Shown: positions 44,206 through 53,857 of the stretch, in pieces
Layout of the letters: every line of letters begins with the position of its first letter
Position numbering within the stretch: position 1 is the stretch's first letter
Source of the DNA: Cesiribacteraceae bacterium YIM B00369
GTDB taxonomy: Bacteria > Bacteroidota > Bacteroidia > Cytophagales > Cyclobacteriaceae
DNA length: 64,000 nt
Assembly: GCA_017948555.1 (NCBI GenBank)
Contig: JAFMYY010000012.1
Coordinates: forward strand, 84,508 to 148,507
Direction: 5' to 3'
Made by a program: the position numbers and the translations under genes
The notes under the pieces: generated by a model
Seen by the model: the letters and a program-made list of their open reading frames with translations, nothing else
Databases searched by the model: none
What the model was told of the DNA's origin: nothing

Positions 44206-44221
44206 TCTTTTTTTTTAAAAT

Positions 44222-44229
44222 CAAAGTTA
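44222..44229 (-). promoter_or_regulatory. Candidate -7 element of the tlpA-like gene
   Basis: TAACTTTG on the minus strand, 16 bases before the ATG at 44205; no -33 partner identified. Confidence 0.35.
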
Positions 44230-44304
44230 GAACGGGAAGTGTGCTTTCCTGTTGCCTTAAACCTGTAATAAAGGTAATGATAAAAATTGGTTTGGCTGAC
44301 GGCT

Positions 44305-44613
44305 TTAATAAGTGTGTTCCTCTATTACTTTCCGGAGCTGGTTTGCCTGCAGAACCCCGGATTTCCGCCAAACTAACTCACCATTCCGGAACAGCATAAG
44401 GGTTGGTACGCCTCTTACTCCGTATTTGCCTGCCAGCTGGTTATTTTTGTCCACATCTATTTTGATAATGCTGGCGTTGTCACCCACCTGCTTCTTCAGC
44501 TCATCCAGAATAGGAGGCATCATCTGACAGGGGCCGCACCAGGTGGCATAAAAATCCACCAGTACAGGTTTATCTCCTTTAATCAGTTCCTGAAAATTTT
44601 TCTTCTGCTGCAT
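44305..44613 (-). CDS. Thioredoxin
   Basis: 102 residues, standard length. Active site WCGPC (Cys26, Cys29), [23 protein letters not shown], and the cis-Pro loop [15 protein letters not shown]. Cytosolic disulfide reductase. Bacteroidota often carry several such proteins, so which physiological role it serves is open. Confidence 0.95.
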   Translation of the reverse strand: MQQKKNFQELIKGDKPVLVDFYATWCGPCQMMPPILDELKKQVGDNASIIKIDVDKNNQLAGKYGVRGVPTLMLFRNGELVWRKSGVLQANQLRKVIEEHTY

Positions 44614-44722
44614 ATCATTCGTTTTTATATTTTACAACTCTTCATTCACTTAACAAAAAATCCTGTTTTATGATTTCAGAATTGCAGGTTTTGCGGGGGA
44701 GCAGTGGGGGTATGTGGAAAAG

Positions 44723-44757
44723 AAAAAGCTCATCCGGATTGAATGAGCTTTTTTTTG
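44723..44757 (-). terminator. Terminator of the DJ-1/PfpI gene
   Basis: AAAAGCTCAT / ATGAGCTTTT stem. It ends the leftward gene at 44779; A and T tracts flank it so it may act on both strands. Confidence 0.8.
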
Positions 44758-44778
44758 TAAAGTAAATAGCTATGATGT

Positions 44779-45477
44779 TTAGTGAATAGCCTTTGCAACT
44801 TCAAGGTGTTCTATGAGCGCTTTTGCTGCCGGTCCGGCAGAAGCAGGATTTTGTCCTGTAATTAATAAGCCGTCATTTTCAACTCTGGAGGTAAAGGGTA
44901 CGCTTGCTGAATAAAAATCGGCTCCCAGTTCTTTTAGCCTGTCCTGCAGTTTGAACGGAATAATATCATAAAGCCCCACTGCTTTTTCTTCAAGGTTGGT
45001 AAAGGCGGTTACCCTTTTGCCTTTGAGTAGCTCAGGCTTTCTTTCTGCGGCTTTCAGTAAAGCAGCAGGGCCATGGCAAACAGCACCAATGGGTTTTTCC
45101 TGTTCGTAAAAATGCAGTACAATCTCAGCATTTTGCTCATCTTCTGCAAGGTCCCACATAGGGCCATGGCCGCCGGGGTAAAAGAGGGTATCATACTCCT
45201 CCGGTTTTACCTGCGATAAAGGAAGGGTGTTCCTGAACTCCAGCTGAGCTCTGGAGTCCTCATTAAACCTTTTATTAGAAGGGGTTATGTTTTCTGTCAG
45301 TAAGCTCCTCTTATCAATTGGGGGCTCTCCGCCTTCAGGGCTTGCCAGCTGTACTTTGTATCCTTTGTCAATAAATTCATAATATGGATCGGTAAATTCG
45401 CCCAACCACACACCGGTATCTTTAGTCTGTCCATCCATTTCTTTATGGGAGGTCAGTATCATTAATAGCTTTGTCAT
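44779..45477 (-). CDS. DJ-1/PfpI-family protein (Hsp31-type glyoxalase candidate)
   Basis: 232 residues. Nucleophile elbow PIGAVCHGPAALLKA with the Cys-His pair; TLFYPGGHGPMWDL; VQLASPEGGEPPID; the ending NDGLLITGQNPASAGPAAKALIEHL. This subgroup includes Hsp31-like chaperone/glyoxalase III enzymes handling methylglyoxal; exact activity not provable here. Monocistronic. Confidence 0.88.
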   Translation of the reverse strand: MTKLLMILTSHKEMDGQTKDTGVWLGEFTDPYYEFIDKGYKVQLASPEGGEPPIDKRSLLTENITPSNKRFNEDSRAQLEFRNTLPLSQVKPEEYDTLFYPGGHGPMWDLAEDEQNAEIVLHFYEQEKPIGAVCHGPAALLKAAERKPELLKGKRVTAFTNLEEKAVGLYDIIPFKLQDRLKELGADFYSASVPFTSRVENDGLLITGQNPASAGPAAKALIEHLEVAKAIH

Positions 45478-45664
45478 ATCTATAAAAAGTTATAATTCTA
45501 CTTTAAAAATAAGAGCCATAAAAGCTCCTGTGTTTTGTAACGCAGCTACAGGGCCCGGGGTTGAGGAGTGGAAAATATAATTATAGGGAAATGTGCTGAT
45601 TTACAATGAGAAAGGGTGTGTTTGTTGCAGGGGCAGAAACAGCGTGAGGTAAGGAATAACCCTG

Positions 45665-46747
45665 TTACCGGGAGTTGTAGTCGGCGAGTATACCTTCGGT
45701 AATCCAGTTTGCAAGTGCCTGCCTGTTGTCAGGAAGTACAAAACGCCTCTGGTCGCGGTCATTCCGGATATTGCCCAGTTCAATAAAGACAGCAGGAGGG
45801 TGGCTGTACTTTACCACATACAAACTGCTGCGGGGCGATACGTTCCCAAAGTAGTCGCGGTTTGGCTGGTAGCGGTTGTATTTAGCGGTAATCGTCTGGT
45901 GAATACTTTCGGCCATTTTTTTGCCTGACGGGCTGTTTTCATGGTGGTAAAAGAAAACATCAATGTTCTGTCCTTTGCTCCGGCTGTCTATATGAATGGC
46001 GAGCATGCGCTGGTAAGCTCCTTTGTGCTTCAGGTATAAATTATTAACAGCCCGTGTCCGCTGGCGGAGCCTTTCTTTCTGGCTGTAGGGAATGGCTTCA
46101 TCAGGATAGCAAATTTCGTCTACATCCAGCTCAAGAATATTTTCATCCCTGATACCATCATCAGGGTCCTGAATGATCATGTAAACTGTGGCTCCGTGCT
46201 CCATAAGGGCCCGGGCCAGTCTCAGGGTTACATCGTATGCATATTCATCTTCGCCCAGCAAATAAGGGCCATAATTACCAACTGCACCAGGGTCCGGTCC
46301 GCCATGCCCGGAAACAAGGTAATAAACAGCCCCTTTTAACTGTTGACTTTTTACTTCCAGCCGGGCATATTTTTTCCCGAACAGTGGAATTTCAAGGATA
46401 TTGGGAGCTGTGGGATTTTTGGCTTCGGTGGCAGTACTGGTGGTGGCGGGAGTATTTACAGCTGCCGTACCTGTATTTTCCGGTTTTGCCTCCTCACGGC
46501 CAGGGGGCATTGCTTCAGGCAGTAAGTAGGTTCTGCCGGTGTAAAGGCTGCTGTCTTTCCCGACAGATCCCTTGTTCAGTTCCAGAAAGGTTTTAAAATG
46601 AGTGGCAGGGTCCAGTCCGTTTCTGCGGAGTAAAGTATAAATACCATCCCCGTCTTTGGCAACCACTTCAGTGTATGTGGTTTGTCCTGAAAGAACAGCA
46701 GGGAAAGCGAGAATGAAGAGTAGAATATAATACGTCCGTAATGCCAT
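45665..46747 (-). CDS. N-acetylmuramoyl-L-alanine amidase (Amidase_3) with LysM-like N-terminus
   Basis: 360 residues. Signal peptide (ends VLSGQ). Residues ~25-80 (VVAKDGDGIYTLLRRNGL...LNKG...GRTYLLPE) look like a degenerate LysM module. After a Thr/Ala/Pro linker comes Amidase_3: YYLVSGHGGPDPGAVG (Zn His), EDEYAYDVTLRLARAL (Zn Glu), MLAIHIDSRSKG (Zn His), VFIELGNIRNDRDQ (catalytic Glu). It cleaves the peptide stem from peptidoglycan in daughter-cell separation or recycling. Confidence 0.9.
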   Translation of the reverse strand: MALRTYYILLFILAFPAVLSGQTTYTEVVAKDGDGIYTLLRRNGLDPATHFKTFLELNKGSVGKDSSLYTGRTYLLPEAMPPGREEAKPENTGTAAVNTPATTSTATEAKNPTAPNILEIPLFGKKYARLEVKSQQLKGAVYYLVSGHGGPDPGAVGNYGPYLLGEDEYAYDVTLRLARALMEHGATVYMIIQDPDDGIRDENILELDVDEICYPDEAIPYSQKERLRQRTRAVNNLYLKHKGAYQRMLAIHIDSRSKGQNIDVFFYHHENSPSGKKMAESIHQTITAKYNRYQPNRDYFGNVSPRSSLYVVKYSHPPAVFIELGNIRNDRDQRRFVLPDNRQALANWITEGILADYNSR

Positions 46748-47244
46748 AATTTCAGGGGCAGGATATTTCCATGCCGGGGCTGATCAATATAAATTAAAAA
46801 TGCCCGGTAAAACTTTCTTTTTAAATAAAATGCAGAAGGTATGATATTTATTGTATCCTTAAACTGCCGCCTGCAGGGTGCAAATTACACAAAGCTGCTC
46901 CTTTTTAGCAAGTCAAAAGAAATTTGCTTCAGGTTAATAGAAATGTTATTAGTAATAAAGCCGGATATATTACGGTGATTTTTAAAAAATGTTCAGAAAG
47001 AATTCCTGCATGTAAAAAAAATTGTTTTGCCTGTTGGTAAAATGTTTATTCCGGATTCCCGAAACCAGATTATGTCAGGGCCTCCTTTTTCAAAGTAGCG
47101 TCAATTCGCGGTAATGTCGACGGGTTTATGAAGCTATAAAAGGAAGGGGGCAATTTTTTTTAAATTTTATGCAATGAACTTAAGATGATGAAGTAAATTG
47201 TTTCAGAAAAACCTCTCTTTTAAAAACCACCTAAAATTAACAGA
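46748..47244. other. Intergenic region between divergent genes
   Basis: About 500 bases, AT-rich, no gene or clear hairpin. Must hold the promoters of the amidase (leftward) and GNAT (rightward) genes; no consensus pair was found. Confidence 0.45.
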
Positions 47245-47739
47245 ATGATCACTATCTTAGAGGCAACAGGAAACAAGGCGGGTGTTATATGCGAAATTGC
47301 TGAAAATACCTGGTGGCAGGCTTATGGAAAGATTCTGCCGGAGGGCCAGATAGCTTATATGCTGGAAAAAATTTACAATAAGGAAAGTATTAAACAGCAA
47401 ATAGAAAACGGGAGCCAGAAGTATCTTCTGCTTTTTGATGATGAGAAGCCCGTAGGTTTTGCTTCCTTTGCCCCACGCATGGAGAGCCCTGAAACGTATA
47501 AACTTCATAAACTGTACTGCCTGCCGGTGGGCCAGAAAAAAGGCTACGGTAAAATGCTGCTGAAGGAAGTGGAACGCAGGACGACCTTAGCCGGGGTAAA
47601 TATACTTGAGCTAAACGTAAACGGTAATAATACAGCACGGGGCTTTTATGAAAAAATGGGATTTAAGGTGGCTTATGAAGAAGATATTCCTATTGGCCCG
47701 TTTTGGATGAACGATTTTGTGATGCGGAAACATTTATAA
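47245..47739 (+). CDS. GNAT-family N-acetyltransferase
   Basis: 164 residues. The acetyl-CoA binding region LHKLYCLPVGQKKGYGKMLLKEVERR fits GNAT motif A ([Q/R]xxGx[G/A]), followed by NILELNVNGNNTARGFYEKMGFKVAYEED, the typical motif B. Substrate unknown. Followed by the DUF983 gene after 92 bases. Confidence 0.9.
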   Translation: MITILEATGNKAGVICEIAENTWWQAYGKILPEGQIAYMLEKIYNKESIKQQIENGSQKYLLLFDDEKPVGFASFAPRMESPETYKLHKLYCLPVGQKKGYGKMLLKEVERRTTLAGVNILELNVNGNNTARGFYEKMGFKVAYEEDIPIGPFWMNDFVMRKHL

Positions 47740-47831
47740 ATAAGTGTTGCTTTACAAAAGCGTTAGTAACAGGAGGAACAGAAAAGTGAGGCCTGGAAAT
47801 TAAGAAAGGCTTTAAAATTACGAATACCAAT

Positions 47832-48191
47832 ATGTCGCGGATAGTAAGTTTGCTGAAGGAAAAATGCCCGAATTGTGAGCAGGGCAGAGTATATGAAACG
47901 AAGGGAAACGTATTTAAGCTGGAGCTCCCGAAAATGCGGAAGAACTGCAAAGTTTGTAATTTTTACTTTGAGCGGGAGCCGGGGTACTATTGGGGAGCAA
48001 TGTATTTTAGTTATGCCCTCGCTATTGCTCAGGCCATAGCAGTATATTTTATCTGCGCATTTATCTTTGAAGATCCGTATGACTACCGCACGGTAGTGAT
48101 TATACTGGTAGCGATGCTGTTACTGAGTATTGTAAACCTCAGGTATTCGCGCCTGCTCTGGATGTATACCTTTACATCAAAAGAAAAATAA
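47832..48191 (+). CDS. DUF983 membrane protein with zinc-ribbon-like cysteines
   Basis: 119 residues. N-terminal CPNCEQG and CKVCNFYF make a four-cysteine metal site around a short linker, then GYYWGAMYFSYALAIAQAIAVYFICAF and a second hydrophobic helix. This is the DUF983 family pattern. Function unknown. Confidence 0.88.
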   Translation: MSRIVSLLKEKCPNCEQGRVYETKGNVFKLELPKMRKNCKVCNFYFEREPGYYWGAMYFSYALAIAQAIAVYFICAFIFEDPYDYRTVVIILVAMLLLSIVNLRYSRLLWMYTFTSKEK

Positions 48192-48251
48192 AAAGCAGGT
48201 TCCGCTCTACTCTTTGCAGGAGGCTTTATTGTATTTAAACCGGCACAATGC

Positions 48252-48286
48252 TCCCGGTGCAGGTTAGATAAATGCCTGCACCGGGA
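48252..48286. repeat. 12-bp inverted repeat between convergent genes
   Basis: TCCCGGTGCAGG (48252-48263) with CCTGCACCGGGA (48275-48286), 11-nt loop. It is not followed by a T-run on the plus strand, so it is probably a weak terminator or mRNA-end stabiliser. Confidence 0.65.
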
Positions 48287-48316
48287 AAAACACCCTTAAA
48301 AAGAAGCTGCCTGAAA

Positions 48317-50239
48317 TTAGATTTTAGAAAATACATATGGCTTCTGGCAGTGGCTGATCATTTTGCTGTATAACTCACGAAGGTGTAAGTAGCTGCTTAC
48401 CGGAATCAGGCTTGAGCGGGTATCCAGTTTTACCTGTATAGTGAGGGTGTTTCCCTGCTGCTGTGTTCTGTAAAGAAATACAGCTTCTCCCCCGGGAGTT
48501 CCTATCGACAGGTTTTCCGGTTTTTCTTCAATGGTATATCCTTCCGGGAGCACGATGTTGTAAACAAGTATCTTTGAAGAGGTATAACCGAAATCGACAG
48601 GGAGATGCCGCACATCATTATTCAAAGGGTTTTCCTCCGGTATTCCAAACACAGGCAGAGAGTAGTAAATCTTTTCTGCCTTCATATTAGTTTCTCCCGA
48701 GAAAAACAGACTCGCTTTCAGAGTGTTGTTTTCTGAAATTGCATTTTCAATGTTTACAGAGTCCTGATGTAAAAGAGGATCTGCCGGTACAATTATCTGT
48801 TCCCCGTTTTGCCGGCTTAGAATGGAAGCCATATGCAAAGCTTCAAAGCCTGACCAGCTGCAATTAAACCTGTGCCGGCCTCCTGCCAGATCTGCGAAGT
48901 ATGAAATAATAGTACTGCTTCCTGACTGGTCGGTAATATTTACCCACCGGGCTCCTTCTTTGGAGAGTGCCAGCGCTTTTTGATTCAAATCTACTACAGG
49001 TAATATGCCAAATGCCAGGCGTGGTTCAGAGGCATCCAGCAAATATTCTTTCCCCTGTATCTGTACAATGGAAATAACATGGTTGAACTGGCTGAGAAAC
49101 GGAAAATCCGGACTTACCCTTCCATGGTTTTTAGTGCTGATGTAGGCAGGGTGAGCATCGAAACCGGCTCTTTGGAGCAGCCCCGTAAGTAAAAGGTTTA
49201 TGGCAGTTCCGTTTCCATTTTTTCCTGCGAGTATTTCTTTAAGCTGAAGGTCCGGTAAAAGGCCATAGCGCCTGTTCCAGGTATAGTTATCCCGGATATG
49301 CGCATAAAGCTTCTTTGCCATCAGGAGACTGTCTTTTTCTGCAGGGAATAAGGTCAGGATGTCCTCAAGTGCACGGTTACTGTTTAAAAAGCTCCTGAAC
49401 CCGGGGTTAGACAGGAGGTCCTTTGAAATATTGTTCCAGTCTGTAAATACTTTTTCCTCCGTGGTGGAGCCATGAAGCCCTCTTTTGTCATAGCTTGTTA
49501 GCTGGAAGGATATTTTTTCGGCGTAGTCAGAAAGGTTATAGGTGAAAGATTCAGGCTTCAGGGCAGGGAGGTTTTCGAGCGACCATTCATTAACGGGTTT
49601 TGAATTTTGGTATTTCCGGAGCATGCGCGAACCATGCATCAGCACATTATACCGGAGGTATAGCGGTACCTCGGCCTTAAAAGTGCTTTTGAGGGTAGGA
49701 ATGTCCTGCTGGAACACCCACCCTTCAAGAAAGGTGAAATTTTCGGAATATAGGTTATAAGAATATTCAATAATGCAGCCGGGCTTTACCGCCGGGAGGG
49801 TAAAGCGTACCTCACTCCAGTTTTCATCTTCCTGAACATCATAAACCTGTTTCTTGTCTACAGAGTGTTTAATGATCTTTCCGTTCTCCGTAAATTCAAT
49901 GGTATGTGCTTTTACCTGGTCAATATTTTCGAGTTTATTTTTGGAGTAATAAGGTAATATAATGTCTCCTTCTGAAACTCCTTCCTGGTCCAGGATTTTA
50001 ATCCGCACATGTTTTTTTACCAGGAATTTACCGTTCAAAAAGGTCAGGTGCCCATAGTTGAAGAGCACTACGGCATGGGCTTCGGGGTCGTAGGACACTT
50101 TTTTCAAATCGGCTTCCGCTTTCGTAATCTTCCCCCATTTTGGAGGTTTTACCGAAGCCTGTACCTTTTGCAGGCTGCTCAGGCAGCAGATTATTGCAAG
50201 AAGAAAGGAAAACAAAACTTTTTTGCGGAAGGGATGCAT
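48317..50239 (-). CDS. DUF3857 / transglutaminase-like protein
   Basis: 640 residues. Signal peptide ends QKVQAS (~29). The N-terminal ~260 residues are the DUF3857 domain (VVLFNYGHLTF...HVRIKILDQEGVSEGDI; FTLPAVKPGCIIEYSY...WVFQQDIP). The ~280-420 region has the transglutaminase fold: LLPDLQLKEILAGKNGNGTAINLLLTGLLQRAGF, FNHVISIVQIQ and YLLDASE. The catalytic Cys position (normally G-x-C) is replaced by Gly/Thr in KNGNGTAINL, so it is probably inactive. Surface or periplasmic role unknown. Confidence 0.85.
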   Translation of the reverse strand: MHPFRKKVLFSFLLAIICCLSSLQKVQASVKPPKWGKITKAEADLKKVSYDPEAHAVVLFNYGHLTFLNGKFLVKKHVRIKILDQEGVSEGDIILPYYSKNKLENIDQVKAHTIEFTENGKIIKHSVDKKQVYDVQEDENWSEVRFTLPAVKPGCIIEYSYNLYSENFTFLEGWVFQQDIPTLKSTFKAEVPLYLRYNVLMHGSRMLRKYQNSKPVNEWSLENLPALKPESFTYNLSDYAEKISFQLTSYDKRGLHGSTTEEKVFTDWNNISKDLLSNPGFRSFLNSNRALEDILTLFPAEKDSLLMAKKLYAHIRDNYTWNRRYGLLPDLQLKEILAGKNGNGTAINLLLTGLLQRAGFDAHPAYISTKNHGRVSPDFPFLSQFNHVISIVQIQGKEYLLDASEPRLAFGILPVVDLNQKALALSKEGARWVNITDQSGSSTIISYFADLAGGRHRFNCSWSGFEALHMASILSRQNGEQIIVPADPLLHQDSVNIENAISENNTLKASLFFSGETNMKAEKIYYSLPVFGIPEENPLNNDVRHLPVDFGYTSSKILVYNIVLPEGYTIEEKPENLSIGTPGGEAVFLYRTQQQGNTLTIQVKLDTRSSLIPVSSYLHLRELYSKMISHCQKPYVFSKI

Positions 50240-50284
50240 GTTTTTATTGATTTGAGGTAAAAATTTTATTTGAAAGCCGGGGCT

Positions 50285-52384
50285 TTATTCTAATACTGCT
50301 GCTTCCTGTAATGACGTAGCCTTTGGAATTGTAAAACGGAAGGTGCTGCCGGTATCCACCTGGCTTTCTACCTGAATGTTACCTCCGTTTTGTTCTATAA
50401 ATTCCTTACAGAGCATTAATCCCAGTCCTGTTCCTTTTTCGCTTGCGGTACCGGGAGTAGTATGTTTGTGTTCTATTTTAAATAATTTTTCCATTGCTTC
50501 AGGGCTTACGCCCACTCCCGTATCCTGTACCATAACTTCAATGGCATCTTTCCATTCGCTGGCGGTAATTGTTACCCAGCCACCCTTATGGGTAAACTTA
50601 AGTGCGTTACTGATCAGGTTTCGCAGCACGGTGTTCATCTGGTGTCTACCGGCAAAAGCCCACAGGTGAGAAGGTATCTGAGTTGTAATTTGTATGTCCT
50701 TGTTTTTGGCCATATTTGCAAGCAGTTCTGTATTGGCCTCCACCAGTTCGCGGATCTTCAGTGGTTCGGGGCTTATTTCCATTCCTCCTGTTTGGGTTCT
50801 TGACCACTCGAGCAGGTTTTCCAGCAGGCTCATGAGGTTTTTCAGGCTTTTGTCAAAATCAACAGCCAGCATCTGTATCTCCTCTTTGCTGAGCGCATCA
50901 GTATGTTTAATAAGAAGTCCTGAAAATGCGGTCAGGGAATTGAGCGGGCCTTTAAGGTCGTGGCTTATAATACTGAAGAATTTATCTTTAGTGGCATTCA
51001 ATTCCTGTAGTTCCTGATTTTGCTGGTGAATGGTGGTGTTAGTATGCTTTAGCCGGAGTGTGTTGCGGCGGTTATTGCGATAAAGGTATATAATGAGCAG
51101 CAGAATAATGAGCAGCAGTATCAGTCCGGTAATGAGGGAATCCCGGAAGTGTTTCTGCTTCTGCATGGCGAGTTCACGCAGCTCATTGTCTTTTTTAAGG
51201 GTTTCTATTTCGCGTTCCTTTTCGGCTATTTCAAAACGGGTTTGCAGTTCAGCCATTCTGCGTTCACTCTCTTCCCCGTAAATAAAATCACTGATAGCCA
51301 CGAAAAGATCTTTATAATAAAGTGCCTGTTCGTAATCTTTTAATCCTGAATAACAGGTGTAAAGGTTTTCGTAACTGTCGCGGATTACTTTCTTGTCGTT
51401 TTTAAGCTCTCCGATTGCCAAAGCATTCTTCAGGTATGTAAGGGCATCTTCATATCTTTTATTATATAACTGTAAAGCCCCGAGGTAATTATAAGCCATT
51501 GCTTCCCCCCGTGCCATACCTGCAGACTGAAAAATTTGCAGGCTTTCCTCCATGGCTGCCTTTGCTTTTCCTGCATCCCCTTTTTGCAGGTAAATTTTGC
51601 CCATCTCCAGCTGACTGTATCCTGTTCCCGGGTAATCGGAAATCCGGCGGCGAATAGCAAGGGCTGAATCGTGTTTCTGCAGAGCCAGCTCCGGCTGGGC
51701 CATGTTTTGATATGTGGTGGCCAGCCAGTAGTAGCAATCTGAAATGCCCTGTAAATAATTGTGCTGACGGCAAAGCGTAAGAGCCTTCATATGATATTCA
51801 ATGGCCTTAGCCTCATTTCCTATACTCCTGTATACCTGCCCTGTTTTATTTAATGCATCTGCAGAAGATTTAATTTGCCCCAGGCTTTCGGCCAGTAACA
51901 GGGCCTGCATATAATTTTCAATGGCTTTATAGCTGTTTCCTAGTTCCTGGTAAATTTCGCCGGTAGTCAGGAGGATTGATATTTGTTCGTTTGGCAGGTG
52001 ATGTTCCATGCAAACTTTCAGGGCTTTGCTGCAATAATCCAGGGCCTCTGCATAATCCGACAGGAGGTAGCGGGTGGCATTTCCGATGTGGTGCAGGGCA
52101 TTGGCTTCCATTCTGTAATTCCTGCTTTCCTTAGCTAAAAAAAGGGCTTTGTGGCTGTGACTCAGTGCAAGCTTCGGGTTTTCAGAAAGATAAAGAGGGA
52201 TAAGCTGTTCAAGAATCAGGAGCTGACCCGTTCCGGCAGAAGAGCGGAGAAGATGTTCCAGGCTGTCGCTTTTCTGTGTGGCAGGGGCTGTAAAAGCTAA
52301 GGCATTGTTCATGAAGAACAGGCACAGAAAAGCTCCGGATAGCACAAGGCTTTTGAAAGGAATTAGTAAAGGTTTATTGTCCAA
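50285..52384 (-). CDS. TPR-containing sensor histidine kinase
   Basis: 699 residues, from a TTG that gives a signal peptide (SGAFLCLFFMNNALAF). TPR repeats ~60-360 face the periplasm; a coiled-coil segment ~370-400; one membrane helix ~407-430 (LITGLILLLIILLLIIYLY); HisKA with the phosphoacceptor His about 474 in FSIISHDLKGPL; HATPase_c with NLISNALKFTHKGG (N box), VQDTGVGVSPEAMEKLF (G1), and GTGLGLMLCKEFIEQ (G2). No receiver or response regulator gene is adjacent, so the partner is unlinked. Confidence 0.9.
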   Translation of the reverse strand: MDNKPLLIPFKSLVLSGAFLCLFFMNNALAFTAPATQKSDSLEHLLRSSAGTGQLLILEQLIPLYLSENPKLALSHSHKALFLAKESRNYRMEANALHHIGNATRYLLSDYAEALDYCSKALKVCMEHHLPNEQISILLTTGEIYQELGNSYKAIENYMQALLLAESLGQIKSSADALNKTGQVYRSIGNEAKAIEYHMKALTLCRQHNYLQGISDCYYWLATTYQNMAQPELALQKHDSALAIRRRISDYPGTGYSQLEMGKIYLQKGDAGKAKAAMEESLQIFQSAGMARGEAMAYNYLGALQLYNKRYEDALTYLKNALAIGELKNDKKVIRDSYENLYTCYSGLKDYEQALYYKDLFVAISDFIYGEESERRMAELQTRFEIAEKEREIETLKKDNELRELAMQKQKHFRDSLITGLILLLIILLLIIYLYRNNRRNTLRLKHTNTTIHQQNQELQELNATKDKFFSIISHDLKGPLNSLTAFSGLLIKHTDALSKEEIQMLAVDFDKSLKNLMSLLENLLEWSRTQTGGMEISPEPLKIRELVEANTELLANMAKNKDIQITTQIPSHLWAFAGRHQMNTVLRNLISNALKFTHKGGWVTITASEWKDAIEVMVQDTGVGVSPEAMEKLFKIEHKHTTPGTASEKGTGLGLMLCKEFIEQNGGNIQVESQVDTGSTFRFTIPKATSLQEAAVLE

Positions 52385-52833
52385 GCGCCGGTCGGATTTG
52401 CGTAAGGAGGCAATATCACTCCTTTTTGTGATTTAAATTTTTGTTTTTAAGGAATAATCTTACATCAAATAGAAAAAAATGGGGAGTGAGGTTTGATCCT
52501 TAAGTGAAGCACAGTTTGCTTTTTCAGCTCAAAAATCCCCCAAAAAAGGACGTTGCTGATTAGCCGGTTACGGATGTTCCGGAGTTTTAAGAATCTTAAT
52601 GTAATAAAAATAATTAATTTATTTATATTTATTACCCTTACATAAACAAAAAGGCTGCGGATATGTTTTTAAAGGGTCTTATTTGAAAACAAAAGGAATT
52701 TTCGTATCTTTGTTAACACCCTGAAAGCAACCTGTTGCTGCTCAGGGTTATTTTTATTCAACAGTATCGGAAAAACTTTATAGATGACGGTTTTGGAAAC
52801 AGATCCGTTCTTTTATTTTAAATACCAGTAGTT
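52385..52833. other. Intergenic region between divergent genes
   Basis: About 450 bases, AT-rich. Contains the greA promoter (52682-52712) and must contain that of the kinase. No gene or other repeat seen. Confidence 0.5.
52682..52712 (+). promoter_or_regulatory. greA promoter, Bacteroidota type
   Basis: TTTG at 52682-52685, 19 bases, then TATCTTTG at 52705-52712. This is a textbook fit to TTTG-N19-TAnnTTTG. The leader would be ~110 bases. Confidence 0.75.
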
Positions 52834-53307
52834 ATGTCAAAAATTTCATATTACACCAAAGAAGGGTTAGAGAGGCTTAAGAATGAACTGAACGATCTCA
52901 GGACTAAGGGCAGAACTGATATTGCCAGGCAAATAGCTGAAGCCAGAGATAAAGGTGACCTTAGTGAAAATGCCGAATATGATGCCGCAAAAGATGCCCA
53001 GGGGCTGCTGGAATTAAAAATAGCAAAATTGGAAGAGGTGGTTGGTAATGCCCGGGTAATTGATGAGTCTTCGCTGGATACTTCTAAAGTATCTATATTG
53101 TCGAAGGTTAAGATCAGGAACAAAAAGAATAACATGACGGTGACCTACACCCTTGTTTCTGAAGAAGAGGCTGACCTTAAAAGTAACAGGATTTCAATAA
53201 AATCGCCAATAGGCCAGGGGCTTATGGGAAAGAAACTGGGCGAGACTGCCGTAGTAAAAGCACCTGCAGGAACTATGGAATTTGAGGTGCTGGACATTAG
53301 CCTGTAA
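52834..53307 (+). CDS. greA: Transcription elongation factor GreA
   Basis: 157 residues. N-terminal coiled-coil with the acidic tip DLSENAEYDAAKDAQ; C-terminal FKBP-like domain (TYTLVSEEEADLKSNRISIKSPIGQGLMGKKLGE). Rescues backtracked RNA polymerase by stimulating its RNA cleavage. Followed 40 bases later by the HIT-family gene. Confidence 0.97.
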   Translation: MSKISYYTKEGLERLKNELNDLRTKGRTDIARQIAEARDKGDLSENAEYDAAKDAQGLLELKIAKLEEVVGNARVIDESSLDTSKVSILSKVKIRNKKNNMTVTYTLVSEEEADLKSNRISIKSPIGQGLMGKKLGETAVVKAPAGTMEFEVLDISL

Positions 53308-53347
53308 AAGAATCTTTTTTTTTATCCGGATATTAGCACATTAACCT

Positions 53348-53746
53348 ATGAGTTCTGTTTTTACTAAAATAATCAATCGTGAAATTCCGGCACATATTGT
53401 GGCAGAAGATGACCGCTATATTGCCTTTCTGGATGTTAATCCATTAGTGCAGGGGCATGTACTGGTTGTGCCTAAGGAGGAAGTGGATTATATTTTTGAT
53501 CTTCCTGATGACCTGCTGGCTGGCTTACAGGTGTTTTCAAAAAAAGTTGCTAAAGGAATTAAAGCTGCTGTTCCCTGTAAAAGGGTGGGAGTAGCTGTAA
53601 TTGGGCTGGAAGTGCCGCATACCCATGTGCACCTGGTGCCGCTGAATACCATGAACGATATTAATTTTACAAAGCCTAAGCTAAACCCTGCAAAGGAGGA
53701 ATTAGAGCAGACGGCTCAAATTATCAGGGAAAAAATACAGTTGTAA
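53348..53746 (+). CDS. HIT-family (HinT-type) nucleotide hydrolase
   Basis: 132 residues. The histidine triad HTHVHLV covers His91, His93 and His95; IPAHIVAEDDRYIAFLDVNPLVQGHVLVVPK is the HinT opening. Purine nucleotide phosphoramidase or related; probably co-transcribed with greA. Confidence 0.93.
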   Translation: MSSVFTKIINREIPAHIVAEDDRYIAFLDVNPLVQGHVLVVPKEEVDYIFDLPDDLLAGLQVFSKKVAKGIKAAVPCKRVGVAVIGLEVPHTHVHLVPLNTMNDINFTKPKLNPAKEELEQTAQIIREKIQL

Positions 53747-53857
53747 TTGCCCCTATATAGAAGAAGTTAGATTGTTAAATTAAATTATAAGTTCAGGTTA
53801 AGCGTTTTATTTAATAGAAGTACCCAGTTACAATTGTTTTAAACATTATTAGTGTCA

